A stretch of DNA of 64,000 nt from Pirellulaceae bacterium (GTDB lineage Bacteria; Planctomycetota; Planctomycetia; Pirellulales; Pirellulaceae): the NCBI GenBank assembly GCA_026004775.1, contig BPJU01000021.1, positions 52,528 to 116,527 of the forward strand. The letters run 5' to 3'. Under the pieces are notes generated by a model. That model was not told the origin of the DNA, ran no database searches, and worked only from the letters and a program-made list of their open reading frames with translations. Positions 7,929-17,238 of this stretch are shown piece by piece. The translations under genes were made by a program, and so were the position numbers. How positions within the stretch are numbered: the first letter of the stretch is position 1; each line of letters starts with the position of its first letter.

Positions 7929-8333
7929 CTATTTGGTTTGCACGTAGGAGTCAAACACGCGCACCTTTGACCAACTGTCTCGGTTTTCTTCAATGAACTT
8001 CAGGTGCCGCGGATGGCCCTGGTACTTGTCATGAGCGGCCTTATTGGCGAACACTAAATGCAGGGCCACGTCAAAATCCCGATCATTTACATCCCGATTC
8101 AGGTCTTCAGCCAGCACACCCACCGAAAAGTAGACCGTCCCTTCATGGCCCGAAAGGTACTTTTGGCAGGCAGCTACCAGTTTCTGGCGAGCTTCCGGGG
8201 TCGACTCTTTGAGCTTGAAAAAAACCATGTGGGCAAGCTGCGGATCGTCAGCCGCTTGGACCGTAGAACCGACGGCCAGGGCCAGACTCATCGCTAGCGA
8301 TCCCAACACCAGCCATGTGAACAGACTGTTCAT
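7929..8333 (-). CDS. Exported Dabb (stress-responsive A/B barrel) protein
   Basis: 134 residues from an ATG preceded by AAGGAG. The signal peptide is MNSLFTWLVLGSLAMSLALA, cut near VQAADD. The remainder has the Dabb ferredoxin-like pattern: LAHMVFFKLKESTPEARQKL, a central LNRDVNDRDFDVALHLVFAN and HPRHLKFIEENRDSW. Dabb domains usually form dimeric barrels; exported versions are common in planctomycetes and their role is unknown. It lies about 100 bp upstream of the sulfatase on the same strand and may be co-transcribed. Confidence 0.82.
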   Translation of the reverse strand: MNSLFTWLVLGSLAMSLALAVGSTVQAADDPQLAHMVFFKLKESTPEARQKLVAACQKYLSGHEGTVYFSVGVLAEDLNRDVNDRDFDVALHLVFANKAAHDKYQGHPRHLKFIEENRDSWSKVRVFDSYVQTK

Positions 8334-8393
8334 CGGGTACTGCTCCTTCTTCGGTAAAGGGACCCAAACCCCCAACACCTCAACGCGGCTCTG

Positions 8394-9569
8394 TTACCGG
8401 GGGGAGGCTGCCGGGAGGGCTGCTTCCTTGTGGGGCACAGCCCAGTCACGCGGTCCGCAGAGCCGCTGCCGATACAATACCAAACCATGCGCGGCGTGGT
8501 AGAGTGCTCCGCAATCCAGGGGTACAGAACGGGCTTGGTCGATCAACCGGCACAAGTGCCGTGCAGCTCGTTCGACCCACGGCTCGTGCAACTGCCGGTC
8601 GTCGCACGCCACCGCGAGAAACTCGAATACATGACCGGTAGCCGACAAGTCGGTACTCAAGTCGACCGACACACCCGGTCGGGCGAAATAGTGAGAAGAA
8701 AACGACCCGTTCGCGTTCTGGTATTGACGTGCATCAAGAATGGCTTGTTGCACTTCACGGTCGGCACGTTCCCAGGCACCCGTCAACCGGCCGGCTTGCG
8801 CCAGGTGGCGGTTCAATGCCAGAGCCAAGCCATAGAGCCGGTGAGTACCGCCACAGGCACTCGTGTCCCGCTCCCGCCCCAGCTCAGCCTCAACCAATCG
8901 TTCGAACGACCAGAGGGTGCCATCGGCGGCCTGCCAGCGGTGGCTGCTCGGCCGATAGGCGCTCAATCCCATCAACGTCCAACTGTATTCACCCGTAACA
9001 TTGCGTCCGACGTCCCATTCGACCTGTCGCACGACATCCTCCAAAGTAAACACGGCATCACCGTACCGGATCGTCTCTTGCGGCGGAATGCCGCAGGTAG
9101 CCAAATAGCCCAACCATTGGTCCGGATGCCCTTGGCCCGTGCGGCTTCCGGGTAACAGGACAGCCCGCCAGCCGGGACGGCCCGTGCGCGGATCATGAGC
9201 ATCGCCCGGTTCCCATTGCCAGCCGTCGAGCGTCCCCCCGGCCAATAGATAGTCCAGCGCCGAAGTGGTCCGCCCCTGGACCTCCAGCGGAAACGCACGC
9301 CCGAAAGCCATCACCCCATGCATCACCTGCCAGGCCGCGTGAGCGTCACTGCGGAGCCGGCGCGATGCGAGCAGCCTATCCAGCGTAGTGTCCAACACGG
9401 CGCAGATCGGTTGCCGGTCGCCGGCCAGACCGCCAGCCGAAGCGGTCTCCGGCGCGTTGCTCGCACCAAATTCTTCTACCGGCACTCCGGCCTCCGGAGT
9501 GTAACTCATGCAGCCGCTCACCAACAGCACTATCAGTGCCAGGAATTTGCAAGTCTGTTCACACAACAT
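8394..9569 (-). CDS. Lipoprotein of unknown function, alpha-helical
   Basis: 391 residues. The N-terminus has a lipoprotein signal with lipobox LVSGC (Cys near residue 20), so the protein is probably membrane-tethered outside the cytoplasm. The body has repeated helical segments with Trp, His and Gly-rich turns (AAWQVMHGVMAFGRAFPLEV, then LSATGHVFEFLAVACDDRQL), recalling the alpha/alpha toroid architecture, but I cannot name a family. It is upstream of the Dabb gene on the same strand. A MITE inserted 157 bp upstream could affect its promoter. Confidence 0.72.
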   Translation of the reverse strand: MLCEQTCKFLALIVLLVSGCMSYTPEAGVPVEEFGASNAPETASAGGLAGDRQPICAVLDTTLDRLLASRRLRSDAHAAWQVMHGVMAFGRAFPLEVQGRTTSALDYLLAGGTLDGWQWEPGDAHDPRTGRPGWRAVLLPGSRTGQGHPDQWLGYLATCGIPPQETIRYGDAVFTLEDVVRQVEWDVGRNVTGEYSWTLMGLSAYRPSSHRWQAADGTLWSFERLVEAELGRERDTSACGGTHRLYGLALALNRHLAQAGRLTGAWERADREVQQAILDARQYQNANGSFSSHYFARPGVSVDLSTDLSATGHVFEFLAVACDDRQLHEPWVERAARHLCRLIDQARSVPLDCGALYHAAHGLVLYRQRLCGPRDWAVPHKEAALPAASPR

Positions 9570-9717
9570 TATTTAATTCACTCGATAGTTGATAGATTCC
9601 CTCATTGCCGATTTAGCCACGACGCAAACCCAACTTCCAGTAAGGCTATTGCAATACTCTAATAGCAAGTCGCAACATAGGTTGCGGAACTCGTACCTCA
9701 TTGTAACAGCTCGTGTC

Positions 9718-9944
9718 GATCGTTGGTAACCGTTCACGGTTGAATCACAGGCCGTTTCGGAGTCTCGCTTCCACAGGTGCGGAACACTTGCGTGTTCCGC
9801 ATACGGAATGTGGACGCTTCGCGAAGATTTTTTCGCTGCGGAAGTCTTGCGGCGTCTGCTACCGCGTCCGCGTTGCGACTTCCGCTACCCCATAAACCAT
9901 TATCGTGTTCTTCGTTTTCCAACCGTGAACGGTTACGATCGTTG
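9718..9944 (+). mobile_element. 211-bp MITE, copy A, with 8-bp target duplication
   Basis: The element proper is 9726-9936. It begins GTAACCGTTCACGGTT and ends with the exact reverse complement. GATCGTTG flanks it at 9718-9725 and 9937-9944, a perfect 8-bp duplication. Inside are a hairpin with arms GCGGAACAC and GTGTTCCGC and another with arms GCGGAAGTC and GACTTCCGC. It has no transposase, so it must be moved in trans. It fills most of the 438-bp gap between two genes. Confidence 0.88.
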
Positions 9945-10007
9945 TTTTCATGCTATGCTGGTTTACCGATCGATTTTATTGCTTGTCAGTAGAAAAAACC
10001 TACGCTC

Positions 10008-11060
10008 CTAACTCGTGCTAGCCCAGTCCAACCATTTTCTCCAAACTTTTTCTGATTCCTGTATCAAGGCTTTACGCCAGGAGGAGTGTGCCGGGACGAA
10101 AACGTGTTTCAATCGTTTCCTCCAAAGAGCCGATTGAGGACCGTCCGGATGCTGATGCCAGAAATGGTTTTCTTCGGATAAGACCCACAACACGCGCGCC
10201 ATGGCATAGGTGCCCACTTCGTGTGTGCACCGCCGGACAAACGTGGCCTGACAGCGGCGCGCTAGAGCCGCCACCAGTTCACCCCGCGCCGCGTAGGCCG
10301 CTTGGGCGGGTCGATGGTTGCCGCCGGTTGCTGGCGTCGCTCGAACACCCTGGTCTCGCCCGGAAATAACTGTGTCGCCCAATACCAGAGAACGGCCGAA
10401 CCGGCCAAGCCCGGTATGGAAATCGATGAGTCCAATTACCGTCCGCCCGCTGAGATGCTCTTCGGCCCATGACAAGAGTAGAGCCGTTTCTTCCGCCAAG
10501 CCATTTCCTCCGTAAAACAGTCCGGTCGGGTATTCGTATTGGCCGGCGGCGATCGCCTGCGCCAAAGGGCCTATGCCATAACGCACAGCCCACACCAGTA
10601 TGCGCGCCAGAAACCAACCAAACGGCCGGCTGTGGCGGCGTCTGCCGGGCAACACCAGCCAAGCAAGTTTGCCGTACAATGGATCGTTGCCTCGGTAATA
10701 CTCGGGATTCTCCAAGCAATTTCGGTTGAGGTCCACGTTGAGGCGATTCGTCCGCCGAAGCTGTTCCATCCCGAATCGATTCACGCCGTGAATCCAAACT
10801 GCCGCCACGCCGGCTGCCAGGCGAGGCGCCCGCCGCAAAAGCTCGGTCTGTACCAGCGCACCGGCCAGCCCCTCCACGCCATGCACTCCGCTGATGTGGA
10901 CCAGCAACCGGCGTGCATGGAAAGAGCCAAGCCAGGCAATCGCCACCGATGAAGGCCCGCAATCGGCTTCCGCACGCTCGAGCGGAAGGTGGATCACCGC
11001 AGCATGCTGCCTGTCGGCTGTCTCCAAGAACCGTGCCGTCGTTTCCCGCGCCTCGCTCAT
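10008..11060 (-). CDS. DUF2817 / M14-like zinc carboxypeptidase-family protein
   Basis: 350 residues, no signal peptide. The zinc motif H60-G-V-E63 sits in VHISGVHGVEGLAGALVQ, and NVDLNRNC and LIDFHTGLG supply the Asn-Arg and third ligand regions expected of M14 peptidases of the DUF2817 type. The family is named from sequence; substrates are mostly unknown, probably small peptides or acylated amino compounds. It is divergently transcribed from the radical SAM gene with 236 bp between them. The start at 11060 is the natural one. Confidence 0.82.
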   Translation of the reverse strand: MSEARETTARFLETADRQHAAVIHLPLERAEADCGPSSVAIAWLGSFHARRLLVHISGVHGVEGLAGALVQTELLRRAPRLAAGVAAVWIHGVNRFGMEQLRRTNRLNVDLNRNCLENPEYYRGNDPLYGKLAWLVLPGRRRHSRPFGWFLARILVWAVRYGIGPLAQAIAAGQYEYPTGLFYGGNGLAEETALLLSWAEEHLSGRTVIGLIDFHTGLGRFGRSLVLGDTVISGRDQGVRATPATGGNHRPAQAAYAARGELVAALARRCQATFVRRCTHEVGTYAMARVLWVLSEENHFWHQHPDGPQSALWRKRLKHVFVPAHSSWRKALIQESEKVWRKWLDWASTS

Positions 11061-11296
11061 AAGGTCTTATATCCTGGCTACGAATCTTATCCTGGAAACG
11101 AACCGGCCGTTTGTAAACCCTGCCCGCACCGTTCTTTGGGTGAAAGACCCGCCCCGTTCGGCCAGACGTAGTATGACCGCACCCCGGCGGGAATCGTGTC
11201 ACCGGGTGGGCAGCCATTGCCGGCTGTCGGAATCAGGAGTACAATTTATACATTAACGTGTATTTTTAGCTCGCCCACTGCCCGGGGAGCCTTGCC

Positions 11297-12373
11297 ATGC
11301 TAGAAGCCCGCTTCGGAAGACCGAGCGCGGGGGCACTGGAATCCAGTCCGGCGCTTGTCTTTTATGAGATCACTCAAGCCTGTGACCTGGTCTGTCGCCA
11401 TTGCCGCGCATGTGCTCAAGCCGATCCGCATCCCGGGGAGTTGACGCCCCGCCAGGCGCGGCAACTGGTCGACCAGTTGTGCGAGTTCCCGAGACCGCCA
11501 CGGCTGATCGTGACCGGTGGCGACCCGCTGAAGCGAGAAGACCTTCTTGGATTGGTGGAGTACGCCACGGCACGAGGGATTAGGGTGTCGTTGACGCCCT
11601 CAGCCACGCCGCTGGTTACCGAGCAGGCGGTGGCCCGCCTGGCGGCAGTCGGTTTAGAGCGGTTGGCGATCAGCATCGACGGACCGGACGCCGCCAGCCA
11701 TGACTGGTTTCGGGGTGTGGAGGGCAGCTTCCAGCATTCGCTGGCGATCCTGGATTGGGCACGCCGCCACGGCATCTCCACGCAGATCAACACGACGGCG
11801 GGCCCATGGAACTACCGGAAGATTCCGCAGATGGCCGAACTGTGCGAGCGGTGCCGGATCGACATGTGGTCGGTGTTTTTCCTGGTACCGGTCGGGCGTG
11901 CTGAGGGCTTGGTTCGGCTTACACCCGAGCAGTACGAAGAAGTTTTTGCCACCCTGTGGCACGAAGCGGGACGCAGACCGTTTGCCATCAAAACCACCGA
12001 AGCACCGCACTACCGGCGTTACGTTGCGCAGCAGCGGAAGTCGATGCCGGCTGCTGGCGGTTTTTATCAGCCCTGGGGCTTGAACGACGGTAAAGGGGTG
12101 ATGTTCGTAAGTCACACCGGCTGGATCTATCCCAGTGGGTTCCTGCCGGTGGCGTGCGGGCTGTTTCCGCTGAGCCATCTGGTCCAGGTTTACCAACAGA
12201 GTCCCATCTTTCGGATGCTGCGCGACGCGTCGCGTCTGGAAGGGAAGTGCGGCCAGTGCGAATTCCGTGTGATGTGCGGAGGGAGCCGAGCTCGAGCCTA
12301 CGCCGTCACCGGCCGCCTTATGGCGGAAGAGCCGGACTGTGCCTACGTGCCCCGGGCGCGCCCGACCAGTTAG
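11297..12373 (+). CDS. Radical SAM protein with SPASM-like C-terminus (TIGR04053-like)
   Basis: 358 residues. C29-x3-C33-x2-C36 binds the SAM iron-sulfur cluster; LIVTGGDPLKREDL is the GGE-like SAM motif and LERLAISIDGPDAASHDWFRG is typical of the MoaA/NirJ branch. A second cysteine set, C318-x2-C321-x5-C327 followed by another Cys near 347, indicates an auxiliary cluster. This arrangement fits the haem-related AhbC/AhbD/NirJ relatives and the TIGR04053 group, whose substrate is not established. No haem genes are adjacent. An AT-rich promoter region precedes it. Confidence 0.82.
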   Translation: MLEARFGRPSAGALESSPALVFYEITQACDLVCRHCRACAQADPHPGELTPRQARQLVDQLCEFPRPPRLIVTGGDPLKREDLLGLVEYATARGIRVSLTPSATPLVTEQAVARLAAVGLERLAISIDGPDAASHDWFRGVEGSFQHSLAILDWARRHGISTQINTTAGPWNYRKIPQMAELCERCRIDMWSVFFLVPVGRAEGLVRLTPEQYEEVFATLWHEAGRRPFAIKTTEAPHYRRYVAQQRKSMPAAGGFYQPWGLNDGKGVMFVSHTGWIYPSGFLPVACGLFPLSHLVQVYQQSPIFRMLRDASRLEGKCGQCEFRVMCGGSRARAYAVTGRLMAEEPDCAYVPRARPTS

Positions 12374-12440
12374 GCTAAGCGGTTCGACTGCGGGTACGGG
12401 ACAGCCTCGCCGGTCGCGGAAAAACGCCTCCGTGGAAGGA

Positions 12441-13361
12441 TCACCCGTCGTTCTTTTCGCGTTCCACAGTAATCGTGGTTTTTCCGCGAATCGTTTGGTT
12501 GAACATGTCATTGACGCGCATCACAGTTTCATGCTGGAGGTTCCCACCGACGGGCAATCCGCTTTTCGCATCGAAATAGAGCTCGCCATGACTTTCGTGT
12601 TTTTGAAACTTGACTCGAGCCACTCCGTCGGCCGGCTTGATGGTCGTCTTGACCAGAATGACGTCGCAGGGAATCTCATTCAGCGTTTTTTCGCCGTTGT
12701 ACGTGCACTCAACCAGGAACTGGTTGCGGCCCGAAATGGCATCGCTGTGTTCTGTTTCGTAGGTCCACTTGTCGCCTTTTTTGACCGGTTGCTCCGGGAA
12801 AACAGCCGAAACCTGACGAACCAGGTTTCTCAAGTTGTCTTTCGAGAAGACTTCTTTCAGAGCCGGAGAGGCCTCGGATTCGTTGATCGCCTTGGCCAGC
12901 TCATCGGAGAACTCGATTTGCTGGATTTCGCCGCGCGGCGAGGTTTTCGTGGTAAACGTCATACCTTTCAGTGTTTTCAACAGTGGCAGCACCAAGGCTG
13001 CGATCCCGGTGGCTTCCCCTTCAGCTTCGGTATCCACTTTGAATGAGAATTCCTGGGCTCCTTTGGCTTCCAGGATGACACGTTCGATCGTGTGGCGCAC
13101 GGTCGCCGTGCCATCCGCTTCGACGCTCTGCACTTCCTGGCGGAAACGAAATTCCTGAATCATTTTCATTTCGGTGGCGGGCTGGTCCGGCAGGATCTCC
13201 ACGGCTATGTCCATATCCTGGCGAACCTGGATGTGCAGCACATCACCCTGGTTAAGATGGAGTCGGAGAGTTTTTTCCGTCTGCGCCGACAAGTCGGGGC
13301 TGGTGCACAGCAGCCCGAAAATCGCCAGAACAGCGGCCAATTTGGGAAACAATCGTGCCAT
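12441..13361 (-). CDS. Exported protein, DUF6263-like
   Basis: 306 residues from the ATG at 13361, giving signal peptide MARLFPKLAAVLAIFGLLCT with cleavage near LSAQ. The mature part is beta-rich: LRLHLNQGDVLHIQVRQDMD, then VEADGTATVRHTIERV and SFKVDTEAEGEAT, ending with a KSGLPVGGNLQHE strand. This matches the planctomycete DUF6263 pattern of secreted or periplasmic proteins with unknown role. Longer in-frame starts give an unnatural N-terminus. It follows the metallophosphoesterase on the same strand after 280 bp. Confidence 0.72.
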   Translation of the reverse strand: MARLFPKLAAVLAIFGLLCTSPDLSAQTEKTLRLHLNQGDVLHIQVRQDMDIAVEILPDQPATEMKMIQEFRFRQEVQSVEADGTATVRHTIERVILEAKGAQEFSFKVDTEAEGEATGIAALVLPLLKTLKGMTFTTKTSPRGEIQQIEFSDELAKAINESEASPALKEVFSKDNLRNLVRQVSAVFPEQPVKKGDKWTYETEHSDAISGRNQFLVECTYNGEKTLNEIPCDVILVKTTIKPADGVARVKFQKHESHGELYFDAKSGLPVGGNLQHETVMRVNDMFNQTIRGKTTITVEREKNDG

Positions 13362-13641
13362 GGGACTCTGTCTCCTTGTTCCGTTTGTTGAAAAGCCTGT
13401 TACAAATCGCGAGCACGTGACCGCCGCTCCCAGCGGCGCGCCGCTCGTATGCGATCGTATCGACAGTGTAGCCGATTGCCGGCAGTGGCCATAGAGGAAG
13501 ACCGTCCGGCATTCAAGGCATACCGCGGGCACATCGGCATGCCGGCGGTGGCCGGCAGCTGTGCAGGACGCATCCGGACAATCGGCACGGAGACCTCCGC
13601 TGCGACGCGTAAAAGGAACGGCATCAAGGATTTACCTGTCG

Positions 13642-14562
13642 TCACGGGGCCGATCCCGGAGCCCGCAACCGGCGGTCATACTGAAATGGCTGCCGGCTGT
13701 CTTGGTGGATGCGGATTTGAACCGGCGGCGCCAATCCACCACGATCGACCTGGATTCGCCACACGTTAGGCACGCCGAACGGCTGGTCAAAAATCCAGGC
13801 ATGTCCGTCACCGTGCAGATAAAGCATCGGACGGGAAAAACGCCGGGCGATGCGGCGCAGAGCTTCGACAAAATCCTGGTGTGGCTCGCGGAGCAACGCA
13901 TGAGCCATCACCACACAATGAGTGGCATCGGGGTTCTCGGCAATCTTCGTTTCCAGCCACCGGGAGTTGTCCTGATGCCGCCTGCGCCATTCACTCGGGT
14001 CATGCACCGTGCCGCCCACGAGATTCAATCCCACGAACAGTACATGGCGCAGTTGAAAAGCAAAGTTCTCCGGACGCTCGCTTTGGTGCACTACGGGAAA
14101 TGACGGGTGCCACTGCTCTTCAAACCTCAGGAAATACTTGGACCACAATTGCCAGGCTTCCCGGGGATCACGACAGTCATTCCACTCGTTGTCTCCCGGC
14201 ACGATAAAAACCGGCCGAGGCGACCGTCGCAGCAGTCGCGCGACGTCCCGATAGACCGCTTCCTCACAAGGAGCGGCTCCCAGCTTGATGTCGCCCAGAT
14301 GAACCAGAAACTCACCGTCAGCCGGAAGCGATTGCACCTGAGCTGCCAGCAGCGGCACCTCGAAAAACACATACGGCGAGTCACCCACGGCATAAAACAC
14401 CACGATCGGATCTTCGCTCTGCCGGGTTTGCGCCGCAACGTTGCACGTGCGGGACCAACCAGTGCCAAGACTCAGGTACAGAATGGCCGCAGCTAAAAAG
14501 ATCCATCGCAATCCTGGAATCGATACGCGGCAAGTTTGTCGCACGCAGCAACCACCATACAT
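13642..14562 (-). CDS. Exported calcineurin-like metallophosphoesterase
   Basis: 306 residues with an N-terminal membrane or signal segment (IFLAAAILYLSLGTG, about 21-35). Metal-binding motifs occur in order: GDSPY near 60, HLGDIK near 88, PGDNEW near 122, a single His in MAHA and LHGDGH near 255. It should hydrolyse a phosphomonoester or diester outside the cytoplasm; the substrate is unknown. It is divergent from the SMP-30 gene with 232 bp between. Confidence 0.82.
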   Translation of the reverse strand: MYGGCCVRQTCRVSIPGLRWIFLAAAILYLSLGTGWSRTCNVAAQTRQSEDPIVVFYAVGDSPYVFFEVPLLAAQVQSLPADGEFLVHLGDIKLGAAPCEEAVYRDVARLLRRSPRPVFIVPGDNEWNDCRDPREAWQLWSKYFLRFEEQWHPSFPVVHQSERPENFAFQLRHVLFVGLNLVGGTVHDPSEWRRRHQDNSRWLETKIAENPDATHCVVMAHALLREPHQDFVEALRRIARRFSRPMLYLHGDGHAWIFDQPFGVPNVWRIQVDRGGLAPPVQIRIHQDSRQPFQYDRRLRAPGSAP

Positions 14563-14794
14563 TATCTTGTCCCCTTGGCGCGCAGTAGCCAGGCTGCGAG
14601 TTTAGCCGAGCCTGATGCACAGCCCTGTCGATCGTAACATTTCTCCCGGATACGATCATGGCTGGCCGTGGCTTGACAGCCCCGGCCGCCGGTAGGATAG
14701 CATAGCACGTCGCCCTGCACGCACGAATCGTACGTCCGGGCGGATCCGGTAATACACCCCATTCACCGTAAACCGAACAACCAGGAGCCGTCTC

Positions 14795-15796
14795 ATGCCC
14801 GAGCCGCCGGTGTATAACGCCCGCCTGTGGTTCGATCCTCAAGAAGAAACTCTCAAGTATCTTCCCGAAGGGCCGCGGGTCTGTTCGGCTGAGCAAATAA
14901 GTTGGGTGGCGATCCAGCATGGAGCGGAAGCGACGTACGGTTCTGTGAACCTGCTGTCGATCGGGCCCGGGCTTCAAATCACCGAGTATCGTTCGTACGC
15001 ACTGAACGGCCGTCCGGGGTTCGCTTTTCCTACGACCGTACCAGGCTGTTTCCTGGTAGGGCTGGAACGCCAATTGGTGTTGTGTGATGTGGCTACCGGG
15101 AAAGTCCAACCGCTGGCCGAACCGGTGGATCAGGAGGTTGAGGGTACCATTATCAACGACGCGCAGATGTTTGGCGAAGGCGTGGTCTTTGGGACGAAGG
15201 ACCTGAAGTTCGCCGAGCCGAAAGCGAACTTGTACCTCTATCGCAGCCGTGACGGAGCTGTGATACGCCTGCGCGACAAGCAGACCTGTTCGAACGGCAA
15301 GATCCTTTCACCGCGCGCCGACGGCAGTTGGACGCTGCTGGACATCGATACGCCGCGCAAGCAGATCGTGCAGTATCGGCTGGATGCAACGGCCGGGGTT
15401 CTGGAAGAAGAACGAGTCGTGGTGGACCTGACTGAAGACCCTGCATTTCCGGACGGGATGGTCGCTTCGCCGGACGGCAACAGTCTGTTGGTGGCGCTCT
15501 ACAACCCGCACCCCGCAGCATGGGGTGAGGTGAGGCAATATGGGATCGAGTCGGGCGAGTGCGAGGCGGTCTGGCGGGTACCCGGTTCGCCTCAGGTTAC
15601 TTGCCCGCAACTATTCTACTTCGAGGGCAAGGTGCACCTGGTGATCACCACCGCGGTGGAACACATGGCTCCTGACCGCCGCAGGGAGGCGCACGGTGCC
15701 GGCTGCTTGTTTGTAATGGAAACCTCGTGGAATGAGCCGCTGCCCAGGGTGGCCTGGGACATCGATCGCCGGGCCGCCATAGAAATCCCACAATGA
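14795..15796 (+). CDS. SMP-30/gluconolactonase-family beta-propeller protein
   Basis: 333 residues without a signal peptide. The propeller motifs run from ARLWFDPQEETLKYLPEGP through VEGTIINDAQMFGEGVVFGT to AFPDGMVASPDGNSLLVALYN, the last being the conserved Asp-containing metal-site strand of SMP-30 lactonases. It likely opens a sugar lactone or similar ester, but substrate cannot be read from sequence. It is convergent with the amidohydrolase downstream, 87 bp apart. Confidence 0.82.
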   Translation: MPEPPVYNARLWFDPQEETLKYLPEGPRVCSAEQISWVAIQHGAEATYGSVNLLSIGPGLQITEYRSYALNGRPGFAFPTTVPGCFLVGLERQLVLCDVATGKVQPLAEPVDQEVEGTIINDAQMFGEGVVFGTKDLKFAEPKANLYLYRSRDGAVIRLRDKQTCSNGKILSPRADGSWTLLDIDTPRKQIVQYRLDATAGVLEEERVVVDLTEDPAFPDGMVASPDGNSLLVALYNPHPAAWGEVRQYGIESGECEAVWRVPGSPQVTCPQLFYFEGKVHLVITTAVEHMAPDRRREAHGAGCLFVMETSWNEPLPRVAWDIDRRAAIEIPQ

Positions 15797-15883
15797 TCCA
15801 TGGGACGCGTACGCCTTTTGCGAATCGTGCTGAACACTCTTCTACCCGCTACGATCCGCCCCTAACGCCGAGGTAGCGACCAT

Positions 15884-17122
15884 TCACTGCCAGGTGTTTG
15901 TCGGGCAAGGGGTGCCCTGCCAAAGCGACTCATACGGGTCGCCCGTCGCGGCGTTGTCCAATTGCACGAGCGTCAGTGCGGACGACATTCCGGGCTGCAC
16001 CGCCCCTACTCCGGAAAGTCCCATGGCTTCCGCCGCCCACACCGTGGCCATGCGTACGACGTCGGCAGGATCGACCGAAGGATAGCGCGAAGCGACAAAT
16101 CGCATTTCCTCGAAAACACTCAGGTCGGGATTGGTGGCTCGCGAATCAGTGCCCAGGACCACCCGCACGCCGCAGCGCAACGCCTCCGCCAGAGGATATG
16201 GTTTGTGGGCAAAGTAATCGTGCGTACGAGGACAATAGACCAGCGACATGCGACTTCGCTGTCCGGCTAAGAAGCAAAGGTCATCACGAGTGAGGTAGTT
16301 TCCATGAATTACCAGCACGCGAACGGCGCTGGCGAGCACGTCGAGCACGTCCCGCGGAGTGCTACCGTGTTTCCAGGCTGACCGATCCCACGCGTTCAGG
16401 CTTTCGAGCAGCTCCACAAGCGGTCCGCGCCCGCCCGCAAGTAGTTCCAACTCCTCCCAGGACTCGGCTACATGCATGGCCAGGGGAAGCTGGTGCTGGT
16501 TGGCCCACGCGACCAATTCCGCAAGAAACGCCCGAGCGACCGTGTACGGGGCATGGGGGCTGAGCCCTACGGTTTCTTCGCGAAGCCTTGCTTGACGGAC
16601 AAACTTTTCGGCTAATGCACGAAGCTCCGGCCACCGCAGCGGCAAGAGCCCAATCAGTTCACGGAACGGAACAACGCCCATGCAATCGTCAACGCGATAT
16701 GTAGTGGAATCGGTGGGGGCCGGTTCGTCCACGCTCACGACGTCCGCCAGCCAATGCACCCCGAACGCGAGGCTCTGGGCCAAGCCTTGCCGGCGCCGCA
16801 TGCTCCACCGCCCCGCATCGATCTGAAGATCGGACCGCCGCCGCGTGATCATCCGCTCGAGCCACGCGGTGAACTCCTGCCCCCGCTCTCCCAATGGCTG
16901 CTCCAAGTGGCTCCATTCCAAATGCGTATGGCAGTTGAGCAACCCCGGTAAAGCAGCCTTGTCCAGCATTTCCCAGGTCGGGCAGTCGGGCTTCCGTTTC
17001 GTGACAGCCAGAATCCGATGGCGGGCCATAACTACGTAGGCATCACGAGCCGGTGGCTCGGTGCCCGAAAAGAGCCATCGCACGCGAACAGCTCGAGGAT
17101 AATCAACTTCAGAAGCGGGCAT
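15884..17122 (-). CDS. Amidohydrolase (chlorohydrolase/deaminase type)
   Basis: 412 residues from ATG 17122. The family's metal motif H65-T-H67 lies in LPGLLNCHTHLEW; LSPHAPYTVA, AMHVAESWEELEL and VVLGTDSRATNPDLS follow in the expected order and supply the remaining His and Asp ligands. This is the SAH/MTA-deaminase and guanine-deaminase group; planctomycetes use the futalosine menaquinone pathway, so an aminofutalosine deaminase (MqnX) is one possible identity, unproven. The longer frame upstream is an artefact of the 21-bp tandem repeat. Confidence 0.82.
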   Translation of the reverse strand: MPASEVDYPRAVRVRWLFSGTEPPARDAYVVMARHRILAVTKRKPDCPTWEMLDKAALPGLLNCHTHLEWSHLEQPLGERGQEFTAWLERMITRRRSDLQIDAGRWSMRRRQGLAQSLAFGVHWLADVVSVDEPAPTDSTTYRVDDCMGVVPFRELIGLLPLRWPELRALAEKFVRQARLREETVGLSPHAPYTVARAFLAELVAWANQHQLPLAMHVAESWEELELLAGGRGPLVELLESLNAWDRSAWKHGSTPRDVLDVLASAVRVLVIHGNYLTRDDLCFLAGQRSRMSLVYCPRTHDYFAHKPYPLAEALRCGVRVVLGTDSRATNPDLSVFEEMRFVASRYPSVDPADVVRMATVWAAEAMGLSGVGAVQPGMSSALTLVQLDNAATGDPYESLWQGTPCPTNTWQ

Positions 17123-17167
17123 AGAAGTTTCACTTACCTTGCCGCACAAACGCTGGCACTTCCTTGC

Positions 17168-17209
17168 AAATCCGAGTGCAATAATAGTAAATCCGAGTGC
17201 AATAATTGT
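17168..17209 (+). repeat. Two tandem copies of a 21-bp repeat
   Basis: The units at 17168-17188 and 17189-17209 differ at one position and share the core AATCCGAGTGCAATAAT. They lie between the amidohydrolase start and the 3' end of the cyclase gene, so they could influence the amidohydrolase promoter. Confidence 0.8.
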
Positions 17210-17238
17210 AATAGTTACACCCGTGACCGTCCAACATA

